Assembly (NCBI GenBank): GCA_037013495.1
Contig: CM072801.1
Location: 108,941,816 to 109,005,815 of the forward strand
DNA from: Hippophae tibetana
Taxonomy: Eukaryota; Streptophyta; Magnoliopsida; Rosales; Elaeagnaceae
Length of the DNA: 64,000 nucleotides
Reading direction: 5' to 3'
Shown: piece after piece, positions 47,978 to 61,800 of the stretch
Layout: each line of letters starts with the position of its first letter
How positions within the stretch are numbered: the first letter of the stretch is position 1
Made by a program: the position numbers and the translations under genes
The notes under the pieces: generated by a model
Database searches by the model: none
Seen by the model: the letters and a program-made list of their open reading frames with translations, nothing else
Told to the model about the DNA's origin: nothing

Positions 47978-50900
47978 TTCCCCACTTTTGTCAACCCAAA
48001 TTTCATGGTGCATACTACATAATGATGTCTTAAACTTTGGTCGCACCTTATTTCGTTGTAATCTCTTCTTGCTCTTTAGTATTTCAATTTGTTCCTCTTC
48101 GCCATATTCTTAGTAATTCAATCAATCTTATTCCATTGAGTTCTAGCGTTCTTAGGTTGTCCGCAAAAGGGATTCGCATCGTTTGGGATCATAACCTTGG
48201 TTGCTAAAAATGGTGTATCTACCTTCACATATCTATTTTTAGAATTTTAGGTTTAAAAAATTTTGTGCTTTGGAGGTTTTCTCCTCTCTTAAGTCACAAT
48301 TTCCAAAAAGAGAAAGAAATTGTGTCCTTAAAGTCTTGTCTTTTATTTCAATTTTTTTGACATTGTTTTCCACTTTGGATTTCATACTTTTATTTTTCTT
48401 TAAAATCTTGTCATCTTTTACTTTTCTTTGTTTTATGTGTTCCACCTTTCTTTCTTCTTGAGAAAAACAAGAGAGCTAATACAGTTCACAGTGTAAAAAC
48501 AAAAAGAAGGTATTAATTGTGGTTGTAACTAAAAACTGTTATAACTTTTATTTTGTGCATCGAAATGAGTACTATAACATATCAAATCTGAAGCTCATTC
48601 CGATGCCTAAAAACGCACAGTAGCAATAGTATATTTCCCCACTTTTGTCAACCCAAATTTCATGGTGCATACTACATAATGATGTCTTAAACTTTGGTCG
48701 CACCTTATTTCATTGTAATCTCTTCTTGCTCTTTAGGATTTCAATTTGTTCATTTTAGCCATATTCTTAGTAATTCAATCTTTCTTATTCCATTGAGTTC
48801 CAGCGTTCTTAGGTTGTCCGCAAAATGGATTCGCATCGTTTGGGATCATAACCTTGGTTGCTGAAAATGGTGTATCTACCTTCACATATCTATTTTAAGA
48901 ATTTTAGGTTTAAAACATTTTGTGCTTTGGAGGTTTTCTCCTCTCTTAAGTCACAATTTCCAAAAAGATAAAGAAATTGTGTCCTTAAAGTCTTGTCTTT
49001 TATTTCAATTTTGTAGACATTGTTTTCAACTTTGGATTTCATATCTTATTTTTCTTTAAAATCATGTCATCTTTTACTTTTCTTTGTTTTATGTGTTCCA
49101 CCTTTCTTTCTTCTTGAGAAAAACAAGAGAGCTAATACAGTTCACAGTGTAAAAACAAAAAGAAGGTATTAATTGTGGTTGTAACTAAAAACTGTGATAA
49201 CTTTTATTTTGTCCATCGAAATGAGTTCTATAACATATCAAATCTGAAGCTCGTTCCGATACCTAAAAACGCACCGTAGCAATAGTATATTTCCCCACTT
49301 TTGTCAACCCAAATTTCATGGTGCATACTACATAATGATGTCTTAAACTTTGGTCGCACCTTATTTCGTTGTAATCTCTTCTTGCTCTTTAGTATTTCAA
49401 TTTGTTCCTCTTCGCCATATTCTTAGTAATTCAATCAATCTTATTCCATTGAGTTCTAGCGTTCTTAGGTTGTCCGCAAAAGGGATTCGCATCGTTTGGG
49501 ATCATAACCTTGGTTGCTAAAAATGGTGTATCTACCTTCACATATCTATTTTAAGAATTTTAGGTTTAAAACATTTTGTGCTTTGGAGGTTTTCTCCTCT
49601 CTTAAGTCACAATTTCCAAAAAGATAAAGAAATTGTGTCCTTAAAGTCTTGTCTTTTATTTCAATTTTGTAGACATTGTTTTCAACTTTGGATTTCATAT
49701 CTTATTTTTCTTTAAAATCATGTCATCTTTTACTTTTCTTTGTTTTATGTGTTCCACCTTTCTTTCTTCTTGAGAAAAACAAGAGAGCTAATACAGTTCA
49801 CAGTGTAAAAACAAAAAGAAGGTATTAATTGTGGTTGTAACTAAAAACTGTGATAACTTTTATTTTGTCCATCGAAATGAGTTCTATGACATATCAAATC
49901 TGAAGCTCGTTCCGATACCTAAAAACGCACCGTAGCAATAGTATATTTCCCCACTTTTGTCAACCCAAATTTCATGGTGCATACTACATAATGATGTCTT
50001 AAACTTTGGTCGCACCTTATTTCGTTGTAATCTCTTCTTGCTCTTTAGTATTTCAATTTGTTCCTCTTCGCCATATTCTTAGTAATTCAATCAATCTTAT
50101 TCCATTGAGTTCTAGCGTTCTTAGGTCATCCGCAAAAGGGATTCGCATCGTTTGGGATCATAACCTTGGTTGCTAAAAATGGTGTATCTACCTTCACATA
50201 TCTATTTTTGGAATTTTAGGTTTAAAAAATTTTGTGCTTTGGAGGTTTTCTCCTCTCTTAAGTCACAATTTCCAAAAAGAGAAAGAAATTGTGTCCTTAA
50301 AGTCTTGTCTTTTATTTCAATTTTTTTGACATTGTTTTCCACTTTGGATTTCATATCTTATTTTTCTTTAAAATCTTGTCATCTTTTACTTTTCTTTGTT
50401 TTATGTGTTCCACCTTTCATTCTTCTTGAGAAAAACAAGAGAGCTAATACAGTTCACAATGTAAAAACAAAAAGAAGGTATTAATTGTGGTTGTAACTAA
50501 AAACTGTTATAACTTTTATTTTGTGCATCGAAATGAGTACTATAACATATCAAATCTGAAGCTCGTTCCGATGCCTAAAAACGCACCGTAGCAATAGTAT
50601 ATTTCCCCACTTTTGTCAACCCAAATTTCATGGTGCATACTACATAATGATGTCTTAAACTTTGGTCGCAACTTATTTCATTGTAATCTCTTCTTGCTCT
50701 TTAGGATTTCAATTTGTTCATTTTAGCCATATTCTTAGTAATTCAATCTTTCTTATTCCATTGAGTTCCAGCGTTCTTAGGTTGTCCGCAAAATGGATTC
50801 GCATCGTTTGGGATCATAACTTTGGTTGCTGAAAATGGTGTATCTACCTTCACATATCTATTTTAAGAATTTTAGGTTTAAAACATTTTGTGCTTTGGAG

Positions 50901-52571
50901 GTTTTCTCCTCTCATAAGTCACAATTTCCAAAAAGATAAAGAAATTGTGTCCTTAAAGTCTTGTCTTTTATTTCAATTTTGTAGACATTGTTTTCAACTT
51001 TGGATTTCATATCTTATTTTTCTTTAAAATCATGTCATCTTTTACTTTTATTTGTTTTATGTGTTCCACCTTTCTTTCTTCTTGAGAAAAACAAGAGAGC
51101 TAATACAGTTCACAGTGTAAAAACAAAAAGAAGGTATTAATTGTGGTTGTAACTAAAAACTGTTATAACTTTTATTTTGTCCATCGAAATGAGTACTATA
51201 ACATATCAAATCTGAAGCTCGTTCCGATACCTAAAAACGCACCGTAGCAATAGTATATTTCCCCACTTTTGTCAACCCAAATTTCATGGTGCATACTACA
51301 TAATGATGTCTTAAACTTTGGTCGCACCTTATTTCGTTGTAATCTCTTCTTGCTCTTTAGTATTTCAATTTGTTCCTCTTCGCCATATTCTTAGTAATTC
51401 AATCAATCTTATTCCATTGAGTTCTAGCGTTCTTAGGTTGTCCGCAAAAGGGATTCGCATCGTTTGGGATCATAACCTTGGTTGCTAAAAATGGTGTATC
51501 TACCTTCACATATCTATTTTTAGAATTTTAGGTTTAAAAAATTTTGTGCTTTGGAGGTTTTCTCCTCTCTTAAGTCACAATTTCCAAAAAGAGAAAGAAA
51601 TTGTGTCCTTAAAGTCTTGTCTTTTATTTCAATTTTTTTGACATTGTTTTCCACTTTGGATTTCATATCTTATTTTTCTTTAAAATCTTGTCATCTTTTA
51701 CTTTTTTTTGTTTTATGTGTTCCACCTTTCTTTCTTCTTGAGAAAAACAAGAGAGCTAATACAGTTCACAGTGTAAAAACAAAAAGAAGGTATTAATTGA
51801 GGTTGTAACTAAAAACTGTTATAACTTTTATTTTGTGCATCGAAATGAGTACTATAACATATCAAATCTGAAGCTCGTTCCGATACCTAAAAACGCACCG
51901 TAGCAATAGTATATTTCCCCACTTTTGTCAACCCAAATTTCATTGTGCATACTACATAATGATGTCTTAAACTTTGGTCGCACCTTATTTCGTTGTAATC
52001 TCTTCTTGCTCTTTAGTATTTCAATTTGTTCCTCTTCGCCATATTCTTAGTAATTCAATCAATCTTATTCCATTGAGTTCCAGCGTTCTTAGGTTGTCCG
52101 CAAAATGGATTCGCATCGTTTGGGATCATAACCTTGGTTGCTAAAAATGGTGTATCTACCTTCACATATCTATTTTTAGAATTTTAGGTTTAAAACATTT
52201 TGTGCTTTGGAGGTTTTCTCCTCTCTTAAGTCACAATTTCTAAAAAGAGAAAGAAATTGTGTCCTTAAAGTCTTGTCTTTTATTTCAATTTTTTTGACAT
52301 TGTTTTCCACTTTGGATTTCATACTTTTATTTTTCTTTAAAATCTTGTCATCTTTTACTTTTCTTTGTTTTATGTGTTCCACCTTTCTTTCTTCTTGAGA
52401 AAAACAAGAGAGCTAATACAGTTCACAGTGTAAAAACAAAAAGAAGGTATTAATTGTGGTTGTAACTAAAAACTGTTATAACTTTTATTTTGTCCATCGA
52501 AATGAGTACTATAACATATCAAATCTGAAGCTCGTTCCGATGCCTAAAAACGCACCGTAGCAATAGTATAT
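47978..52571 (+). repeat. Units 75-81: R/Q block, end of the second domain
   Basis: Unit starts are 47978, 48635, 49291, 49947, 50603, 51259 and 51915. The types are R2, Q, R head with Q-type tail, R, Q, R1, R2. Units 76 and 77 share ACTGTGATAAC and GAGTTCTAT tails at 656 bp; the second of these also has TTCTATGACATATC. Unit 78 has TTAGGTCATCCGC, CATTCTTCTTG and CACAATGTAAAAAC. Unit 79 has lost the CTTAAG site (CTCATAAGTC) and has CGCAACTT. Unit 81 carries a short Q-like patch inside an R unit and has lost a C in ATTTCTAAAAAG. Confidence 0.8.
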
Positions 52572-55500
52572 TTCCCCACTTTTGTCAACCCAAATTTCAT
52601 GGTGCATACTACATAATGATGTCTTAAACTTTGGTCGCACCTTATTTCTTTGTAATCTCTTCTTGCTCTTTAGGATTTCAATTTGTTCATCTTAGCCATA
52701 TTCTTAGTAATTCAATCTTTCTTATTCCATTGAGTTCCAGCGTTCTTAGGTTGTCCGCAAAAGGGATTCGCATCGTTTGGGATCATAACCTTGGTTGCTG
52801 AAAATGGTGTATCTACCTTCACATATCTATTTTTAGAATTTTAGGTTTAAAAAATTTTGTGCTTTGGAGGTTTTCTCCTCTCTTAAGTCACAATTTCCAA
52901 AAAGAGAAAGAAATTGTGTCCTTAAAGTCTTGTCTTTTATTTCAATTTTGTTGACATTGTTTTCCACTTTGGATTTTGATATCTTATTTTTCTATAAAAT
53001 CATGTCATCTTTTACTTTTCTTTGTTTTATGTGTTCCACCTTTTTTTCTTCTCGAGAAAAACAAGAGAGCTAATACAGTTCACAGTGTAAAAACAAAAAG
53101 AAGGTATTAATTGTGGTTGTAACTAAAAACTATTATAACTTTAATTTGTGCATCGAAATGAGTACTATAACATATCAAATCTGAAGCTCGTTCCGATGCC
53201 TAAAAACGCACCGTAGCAATAGTATATTTCCCCACTTTTGTCAACCCAAATTTCATGGTGCATACTACATAATGATGTCTTAAACTTTGGTCGCACCTTA
53301 TTTCGTTGTAATCTCTTCTTGCTCTTTAGGATTTCAATTTGTTCATCTTAGCCATATTCTTAGTAATTCATTCTTTCTTATTCCATTGAGTTCCAGCGTT
53401 CTTAAGTTGTCCGCAAAAGGGATTCGCATCGTTTGTGATCATAACCTTGGTTGCTGAAAATGGTGTATCTACCTTCACATATCTATTTTAAAAATTTTAG
53501 GTTTAAAACATTTCGTGCTTTGGAGGTTTTCTCCACTCTTAAGTCACAATTTCCAAAAAGAGAAAGAAATTGTGTCCTTAAAGTCTTGTCTCTTATTTCA
53601 ATTTTGTTGACATTGTTTTCCACTTTGGATTTCATATCTTATTTTTCTTTAAAATCTTGTCATCTTTTACTTTTCTTTGTTTTATGTGTTCCACCTTTCT
53701 TTCAGCTTGAGAAAAACAAGAGAGCTGATACAGTTCACAGTGTAAAAAGAAAAAGAAGGTATTAATTGTGGTTGTAACTAAAAACTGTTATAATTTTATT
53801 TTGTGCATCCAAATGAGTACTATAACATATCAAATCTGAAGCTCGTTCCGATGCCTAAAAACGCACCGTAGCAATAGTATATTTCCCCACTTTTGTCAAC
53901 CCAAATATCATGGTTCATACTACATAATGATGTCTTAAACTTTGGTCGTACCTTATTTCGTTGTAATCTCTTCTTGCTCTTTAGTATTTCAATTTGTTCC
54001 TCTTCGCCATATTCTTAGTAATTCAATCAATCTTATTCCATTGAGTTCCAGCGTTCTTAGGTTGTCCGCAAAATGGATTCGCATCGTTTGGGATCATAAC
54101 CTTGGTTGCTAAAAATGGTGTATCTACCTTCACATATCTATTTTTAGAATTTTAGGTTTAAAACATTTCGTGCTTTGGAGGTTTTCTCCACTCTTAAGTC
54201 CCAATTTCCAAAAAGAGAAAGAAATTGTGTCCTTAAAGTCTTGTGTTTTATTTCAATTTTGTAGACATTGTTTTCAACTTTGGATTTCATATCTTATTTT
54301 TCTTTAAAATCATGTCATCTTTTACTTTTCTTTGTTTTATGTGTTCCACCTTTCTTTCTTCTTGAGAAAAACAAGAGAGCTAATACAGTTCACAGTGTAA
54401 AAACAAAAAGAAGGTATTAATTGTGGTTGTTACTAAAAACTGTTATAACTTTTATTTTGTGCATCGAAATGAGTACTATAACATATCAAATCTGAAGCTC
54501 GTTCCGATGCCTAAAAACGCACCGTAGCAATAGTATATTTCCCCACTTTTGTCAACCCAAATTTCATGGTGCATACTACATAATGATGTCTTAAACTTTG
54601 GTCGCACCTTATTTCGTTGTAATCTCTTCTTGCTCTTTAGGATTTCAATTTGTTCATCTTAGCCATATTCTTAGTAATTCAATCTTTCTTATTCCTTTGA
54701 GTTCTAGCGTTCTTAGGTTGTCCGCAAAAGGGATTCGCATCGTTTGGGATCATAACTTTAGTTACTGAAAATGGTGTATCTACCTTCACATATCTATTTT
54801 AAGAATTTTAGGTTTAAAACATTTCGTGCTTTGGAGGTTTTCTCCACTCTTAAGTCACAATTTCCAAAAAGAGAAAGAAATTGTGTCCTTAAAGTCTTGT
54901 CTCTTATTTCAATTTTGTTGACATTGTTTTCCACTTTGGATTTCATATCTTATTTTTCTTTAAAATCTTGTCATCTTTTACTTTTCTTTGTTTTATGTGT
55001 TCCACCTTTCTTTCAGCTTGAGAAAAACAAGAGAGCTGATACAGTTCACAGTGTAAAAAGAAAAAGAAGGTATTAATTGTGGTTGTAACTAAAAACTGTT
55101 ATAATTTTATTTTGTGCATCCAAATGAGTACTATAACATATCAAATCTGAAGCTCGTTCCGATGCCTAAAAACGCACCGTAGCAATAGTATATTTCCCCA
55201 CTTTTGTCAACCCAAATATCATGGTTCATACTACATAATGATGTCTTAAACTTTGGTCGTACCTTATTTCGTTGTAATCTCTTCTTTCTCTTTAGTATTT
55301 CAATTTGTTCATCATCGCCATATTCTTAGTAATTCAATCTTTCTTATTCCATTGAGTTCCAGCGTTCTTAGGTTGTCCGCAAAAGGGATTCGCATCGTTT
55401 GGGATCATAACCTTGGTTGCTGAAAATGGTGTATCTACCTTCACGTATCTATTTTTAGAATTTTAGGTTTAAAAATTTTTGTGCTTTGGAGGTTTTCTCC

Positions 55501-55849
55501 TCTCTTAAGTCACAATTTCCAAAAAGGGAAATAAATTGTGTCCTTAAAGTCTTGTCTTTTATTTCAATTTTGTTGACATTGTTTTCCACTTTGGATTTCA
55601 TATCTTATTTTTCTTTAAAATCTTGTCATCTTTTACTTTTCTTTGTTTTATGTGTTCCACCTTTCTTTCTTCTTGAGAAAAACAAGAGAGCTAATACAGT
55701 TCACAAAGTAAAAACAAAAAGAAGGTATTAATTGTGGTTGTAACTAAAAACTGTTATAACTTTTATTTTGTGCATCGAAATGAGTACTATAACATATCAA
55801 ATCTGAAGCTCGTTCCGATGCCTAAAAACGCACCGTAGCAATAGTATAT
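52572..55849 (+). repeat. Units 82-86, including a 1311-bp dimer
   Basis: Unit starts are 52572, 53228, 53883, 54539 and 55194. Unit 82 has GGATTTTGATATC, TTTCTATAAAATC and a CTCGAG at 53051-53056. The second half of unit 83 recurs in unit 85, and the head of unit 84 in unit 86, at an offset of 1311 bp. Shared rare markers are TTTCTCCACTCTTAAG, GTCTCTTATTTC, TTTCAGCTTGAG, GCTGATACAG, GTAAAAAGAAAAAG, ATAATTTTATTTTG (one base lost) and GCATCCAAATGAG. The body of unit 84 is a different type (TTGTTCCTCTTCG head, AAAATGGATTC, then a GTGTTTTATTTC tail), so the dimer is mosaic. Unit 83 has an extra CTTAAG near 53402 (GTTCTTAAGTTG). Confidence 0.85.
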
Positions 55850-58800
55850 TTCCCCACTTTTGTCAACCCAAATTTCATGGTGCATACTACATAATGATGT
55901 CTTAAACTTTGGTCGCACCTTATTTCGTTGTAATCTCTTCTTGCTCTTTAGGATTTCAATTTGTTCATCTTGGCCATATTCTTAGTAATTCAATCTTTCT
56001 TATTCCATTGAGTTCCAGCGTTCTTAGGTTGTCCGCAAAAGGGATTCGCATCGTTTGGGATCATAACCTTGGTTGCTGAAAATGGTGTATCTACCTTCAC
56101 ATATCTATTTTAAAAATTTTAGGTTTAAAACATTTCGTCCTTTGGAGGTTTTCTCCTCTCTTAAGTCACAATTTCCAAAAAGAGAAAGAAATTGTGTCCT
56201 TAAAGTCTTGTCTTTTATTTCAATTTTTTTGACATTGTTTTCCACTTTGGATTTCATATCTTATTTTTCTTTAAAATCTTGTCATCTTTTACTTTTTTTT
56301 GTTTTATGTGTTCCACCTTTCTTTCTTCTTGTGAAAAACAAGAGAGCTAATACAGTTCACAGTGTAAAAACAAAAAGAAGGTATTAATTGAGGTTGTAAC
56401 TAAAAACTGTTATAACTTTTATTTTGTGCATCGAAATGAGTACTATAACATATCAAATCTGAAGCTCGTTCCGATGCCTAAAAACGCACCGTAGCAATAG
56501 TATATTTCCCCACTTTTGTCAACCCAAATTTCATGGTGCATACTACATAAGGGTGTCTTAAACTTTGGTCGCACCTTATTTCGTTGTAATCTCTTCTTGC
56601 TCTTTAGGATTTCAATTTGTTCATCTTAGCCATATTCTTTGTAATTCAATCTTTCTTATTCCATTGAGTTCCAGCGTTCTTAGGTTGTCCGCAAAAGGGA
56701 TTCGCATCGTTTGGGATCATAACCTTGGTTGCTGAAAATGGTGTATCTACCTTCACATATCTATTTTTAGAATTTTAGGTTTAAGAAATTTTGTGCTTTG
56801 GAGGTTTTCTCCTCTCTTAAGTCACAATTTCCAAAAAGAGAAAGAAATTGTGTCCGTAAAGTCTTGTCTTTTATTTCAATTTTGTTGACATTGTTTTCCA
56901 CTTTGGATTTCATATCTTATTTTTCTTTAAAATCTTGTCATCTTTTACTTTTCTTTGTTTTATGTGTTCCACCTTTCTTTCTTCTTGAGAAAAACAAGAG
57001 AGCTAACACAGTTCACAAAGTAAAAACAAAAAGAAGGTATTAATTGTGGTTGTAACTAAAAACTGTTATAACTTTTATTTTGTGCATCGAAATGAGTACT
57101 ATAACATATCAAATCTGAAGCTCGTTCCGATGCCTAAAAACGCACCGTAGCAATAGTATATTTCCCCACTTTTGTCAACCCAAATTTCATGGTGCATACT
57201 ACATAATGATGTCTTAAACTTTGGTCGCACCTTATTTCGTTGTAATCTCTTCTTGCTCTTTAGGATTTCAATTTGTTCATCTTAGCCATATTCTTAGTAA
57301 TTCAATCTTTCTTATTCCATTGAGTTCCAGCGTTCTTAGGTTTTCCGCAAGAGGGATTCGCATCGTTTGGGATCATAACCTTGGTTGCTGAAAATGGTGT
57401 ATCTACCTTCACATATCTATTTTAAAAATTTTAGGTTTAAAACATTTCGTCCTTTGGAGGTTTTCTCCTCTCTTAAGTCACAATTTCCAAAAAGAGAAAG
57501 AAATTGTGTCCTTAAAGTCTTGTCTTTTATTTCAATTTTTTTGACATTGTTTTCCACTTTGGATTTCATATCTTATTTTTCTTTAAAATCTTGTCTTCTT
57601 TTACCTTTTTTTGTTTTATGTGTTCCACCTTTCTTTCTTCTTGTGAAAAACAAGAGAGCTAATACAGTTCACAGTGTAAAAACAAAAAGAAGGTATTAAT
57701 TGAGGTTGTAACTAAAAACTGTTATAACTTTTATTTTGTGCATCGAAATGAGTACTATAACATATCAAATCTGAAGCTCGTTCCGATGCCAAAAAACGCA
57801 CCGTAGCAATAGTATATTTCCCCACTTTTGTCAACCCAAATTTCATGGTGCATACTACATAAGGGTGTCTTAAACTTTGGTCGCACCTTATTTCGTTGTA
57901 ATCTCTTCTTGCTCTTTAGGATTTCAATTTGTTCATCTTAGCCATATTCTTAGTAATTCAATCTTTCTTATTCCATTGAGTTCCAGCGTTCTTAGGTTGT
58001 CCGCAAGAGGGATTCGCATCGTTTGGGATCATAACCTTGGTTGCTGAAAATGGTGTATCTACCTTCACATATCTATTTTAAAAATTTTAGGTTTAAAACA
58101 TTTCGTCCTTTGGAGGTTTTCTCCTCTCTTAAGTCACAATTTCCAAAAAGAGAAAGAAATTGTGTCCTTAAAGTCTTGTCTTTTATTTCAATTTTTTTGA
58201 CATTGTTTTCCACTTTGGATTTCATATCTTATTTTTCTTTAAAATCTTGTCTTCTTTTACTTTTTTTTGTTTTATGTGTTCCACCTTTCTTTCTTCTTGT
58301 GAAAAACAAGAGAGCTAATACAGTTCACAGTGTAAAAACAAAAAGAAGGTATTAATTGAGGTTGTAACTAAAAACTGTTATAACTTTTATTTTGTGCATC
58401 GAAATGAGTACTATAACATATCAAATCTGAAGCTCGTTCCGATGCCAAAAAACGCACCGTAGCAATAGTATATTTCCCCACTTTTGTCAATCCAAATTTC
58501 ATGGTGCATACTACATAAGGGTGTCTTAAACTTTGGTCGCACCTTATTTCGTTGTAATCTCTTCTTGCTCTTTAGGATTTCAATTTGTTCATCTTAGCCA
58601 TATTCTTAGTAATTCAATCTTTCTTATTCCATTGAGTTCCAGCGTTCTTAGGTTGTCCGCAAAAGGGATTCGCATCGTTTGGGATCATAACCTTGGTTGC
58701 TGAAAATGGTGTATCTACCTTCACATATCTATTTTTAGAATTTTAGGTTTAAGAAATTTTTTGCTTTGGAGGTTTTCTCCTCTCTTAAGTCACAATTTCC

Positions 58801-61800
58801 AAAAAGAGAAAGAAATTGTGTCCTTAAAGTCTTGTCTTTTATTTCAATTTTGTTGACATTGTTTTCCACTTTGGATTTCATATCTTATTTTTCTTTAAAA
58901 TCTTGTCATCTTTTACTTTTCTTTGTTTTATGTGTTCCACCTTTCTTTCTTCTTGAGAAAAACAAGAGAGCTAACACAGTTCACATAGTAAAAACAAAAA
59001 GAAGGTATTAATTGTGGTTGTAACTAAAAACTGTTATAACTTTTATTTTGTGCATCGAAATGAGTACTATAACATATCAAATCTGAAGCTCGTTCCGATG
59101 CCTAAAAACGCACCGTAGCAATAGTATATTTCCCCACTTTTGTCAACCCAAATTTCATGGTGCATACTACATAATGATGTCTTAAACTTTGGTCGCACCT
59201 TATTTCGTTGTAATCTCTTCTTGCTCTTTAGGATTTCAATTTGTTCATCTTAGCCATATTCTTAGTAATTCAATCTTTCTTATTCCATTGAGTTCCAGCG
59301 TTCTTAGGTTGTCCGCAAAAGGGATTCGCATCGTTTGGGATCATAACCTTGGTTGCTGAAAATGGTGTATCTACCTTCACATATCTATTTTAAAAATTTT
59401 AGGTATAAAACATTTCGTCCTTTGGAGGTTTTCTCCTCTCTTAAGTCCCAATTTCCAAAAAGAGAAAGAAATTGTGTCCTTAAAGTCTTGTGTTTTATTT
59501 CAATTTTGTAGACATTGTTTTCAACTTTGGATTTCATATCTTATTTTTCTTTAAAATCATGTCATCTTTTACTTTTCTTTGTTTTATGTGTTCCACCTTT
59601 CTTTCTTCTTGAGAAAAACAAGAGAGCTAATACAGTTCACAGTGTAAAAACAAAAAGAAGGTATTAATTGTGGTTGTTACTAAAAACTGTTATAACTTTT
59701 ATTTTGTGCATCGAAATCAGTACTATAACATATCAAATCTGAAGCTCGTTCCGATGCCTAAAAACGCACCGTAGCAATAGTATATTTCCCCACTTTTGTC
59801 ATCCCAAATTTCATGGTGCATACTACATAATGATGTCTTAAACTTTGGTCGCACCTTATTTCGTTGTAATCTCTTCTTGCTCTTTAGTATTTCAATTTGT
59901 TCCTCTTCGCCATATTCTTAGTAATTCAATCAATCTTATTCCATTGAGTTCCAGCGTTCTTAGGTTGTCCGCAAAAGGGATTCGCATCGTTTGGGATCAT
60001 AACCTTGGTTGCTGAAAATGGTGTATCTACCTTCACATATCTATTTTAAAAATTTTAGGTTTAAAACATTTCGTCCTTTGGAGGTTTTCTCCTCTCTTAA
60101 GTCACAATTTCCAAAAAGAGAAAGAAATTGTGTCCTTAAAGTCTTGTCTTTTATTTCAATTTTTTTGACATTGTTTTCCACTTTGGATTTCATATCTTAT
60201 TTTTCTTTAAAATCTTGTCATCTTTTACTTTTTTTTGTTTTATGTGTTCCACCTTTCTTTCTTCTTGTGAAAAACAAGAGAGCTAATACAGTTCACAGTG
60301 TAAAAACAAAAAGAAGGTATTAATTGAGGTTGTAACTAAAAACTGTTATAACTTTTATTTTGTGCATCGAAATGAGTACTATAACATATCAAATCTGAAG
60401 CTCCTTCCGATGCATAAAAATGCACCGTAGCAATAGTATATTTCCCCACTTTTGTCAACCCAAATTTCATGGTGCATACTACATAAGGGTGTCTTAAACT
60501 TTGGTCGCACCTTATTTCGTTGTAATCTCTTCTTGCTCTTTAGGATTTCAATTTGTTCATCTTAGCCATATTCTTAGTAATTCAATCTTTCTAATTCCAT
60601 TGAGTTCCAGCGTTCTTAGGTTGTCCGCAAAAGGGATTCGCATCGTTTGGGATCATAACCTTGGTTGCTGAAAATGGTGTATCTACCTTCACATATCTAT
60701 TTTTAGAATTTTAGGTTTTAGAAATTTTGTGCTTTGGAGGTTTTCTCCTCTCTTAAGTCACAATTTCCAAAAAGAGAAAGAAATTGTGTCCTTAAAGTCT
60801 TGTCTTTTATTTCAATTTTGTTGACATTGTTTTCAACTTTGGATTTCATATCTTATTTTCTTTAAAATCATGTCTTCTTTTACTTTTCTTTGTTTTATGT
60901 GTTCCACCTTTCTTTCTTCTTGAGAAAAACAAGAGAGCTAATACAGTTCACAGTGTAAAAACAAAAAGAAGGTACTAATTGTGGTTGTAACTAAAAACTG
61001 TTATAACTTTTATTTTGTGCATCGAAATGAGTACTATAACATATCAAATCTGAAGCTCGTTCCGATGCCTAAAAACGCACCGTAGCAATAGTATATTTCC
61101 CCACTTTTGTCAACCCAAATTTCATGGTGCATACTACATAAGGGTGTCTTAAACTTTGGTCGCACCTTATTTCGTTGTAATCTCTTCTTGCTCTTTAGGA
61201 TTTCAATTTGTTCATCTTAGCCATATTCTTAGTAATTCAATCTTTCTTATTCCATTGAGTTCCAGCGTTCTTAGGTTGTCCGCAAAAGGGATTCGCATCG
61301 TTTGGGATCATAACCTTGGTTACTGAAAATGGTGTATCTACCTTCACATATCTATTTTAAGAATTTTAGGTTTAAAACATTTTGTGATTTGGAGGTTTTC
61401 TCCTCTCTTAAGTCAAAATTTTCAAAAAGAGAAAGAAATTGTGTCCTTAAAGTCTTGTCTTTTATTTCAATTTTGTTGACATTGTTTTCCACTTTGGATT
61501 TCATATCTTATTTTTCTTTAAAATCTTGTCATCTTTTACTTTTCTTTGTTTTATGTGTTCCACCTTTCTTTCTTCTTGAGAAAAACAAGAGAGCTAACAC
61601 AGTTCACAAAGTAAAAACAAAAAGAAGGTATTAATTGTGGTTGTAACTAAAAACTGTTATAACTTTTATTTTGTGCATCGAAATGAGTACTATAACATAT
61701 CAAATCTGAAGCTCGTTCCGATGCCTAAAAACGCACCGTAGCAATAGTATATTTCCCCACTTTTGTCAACCCAAATTTCATGGTGCATACTACATAATGA

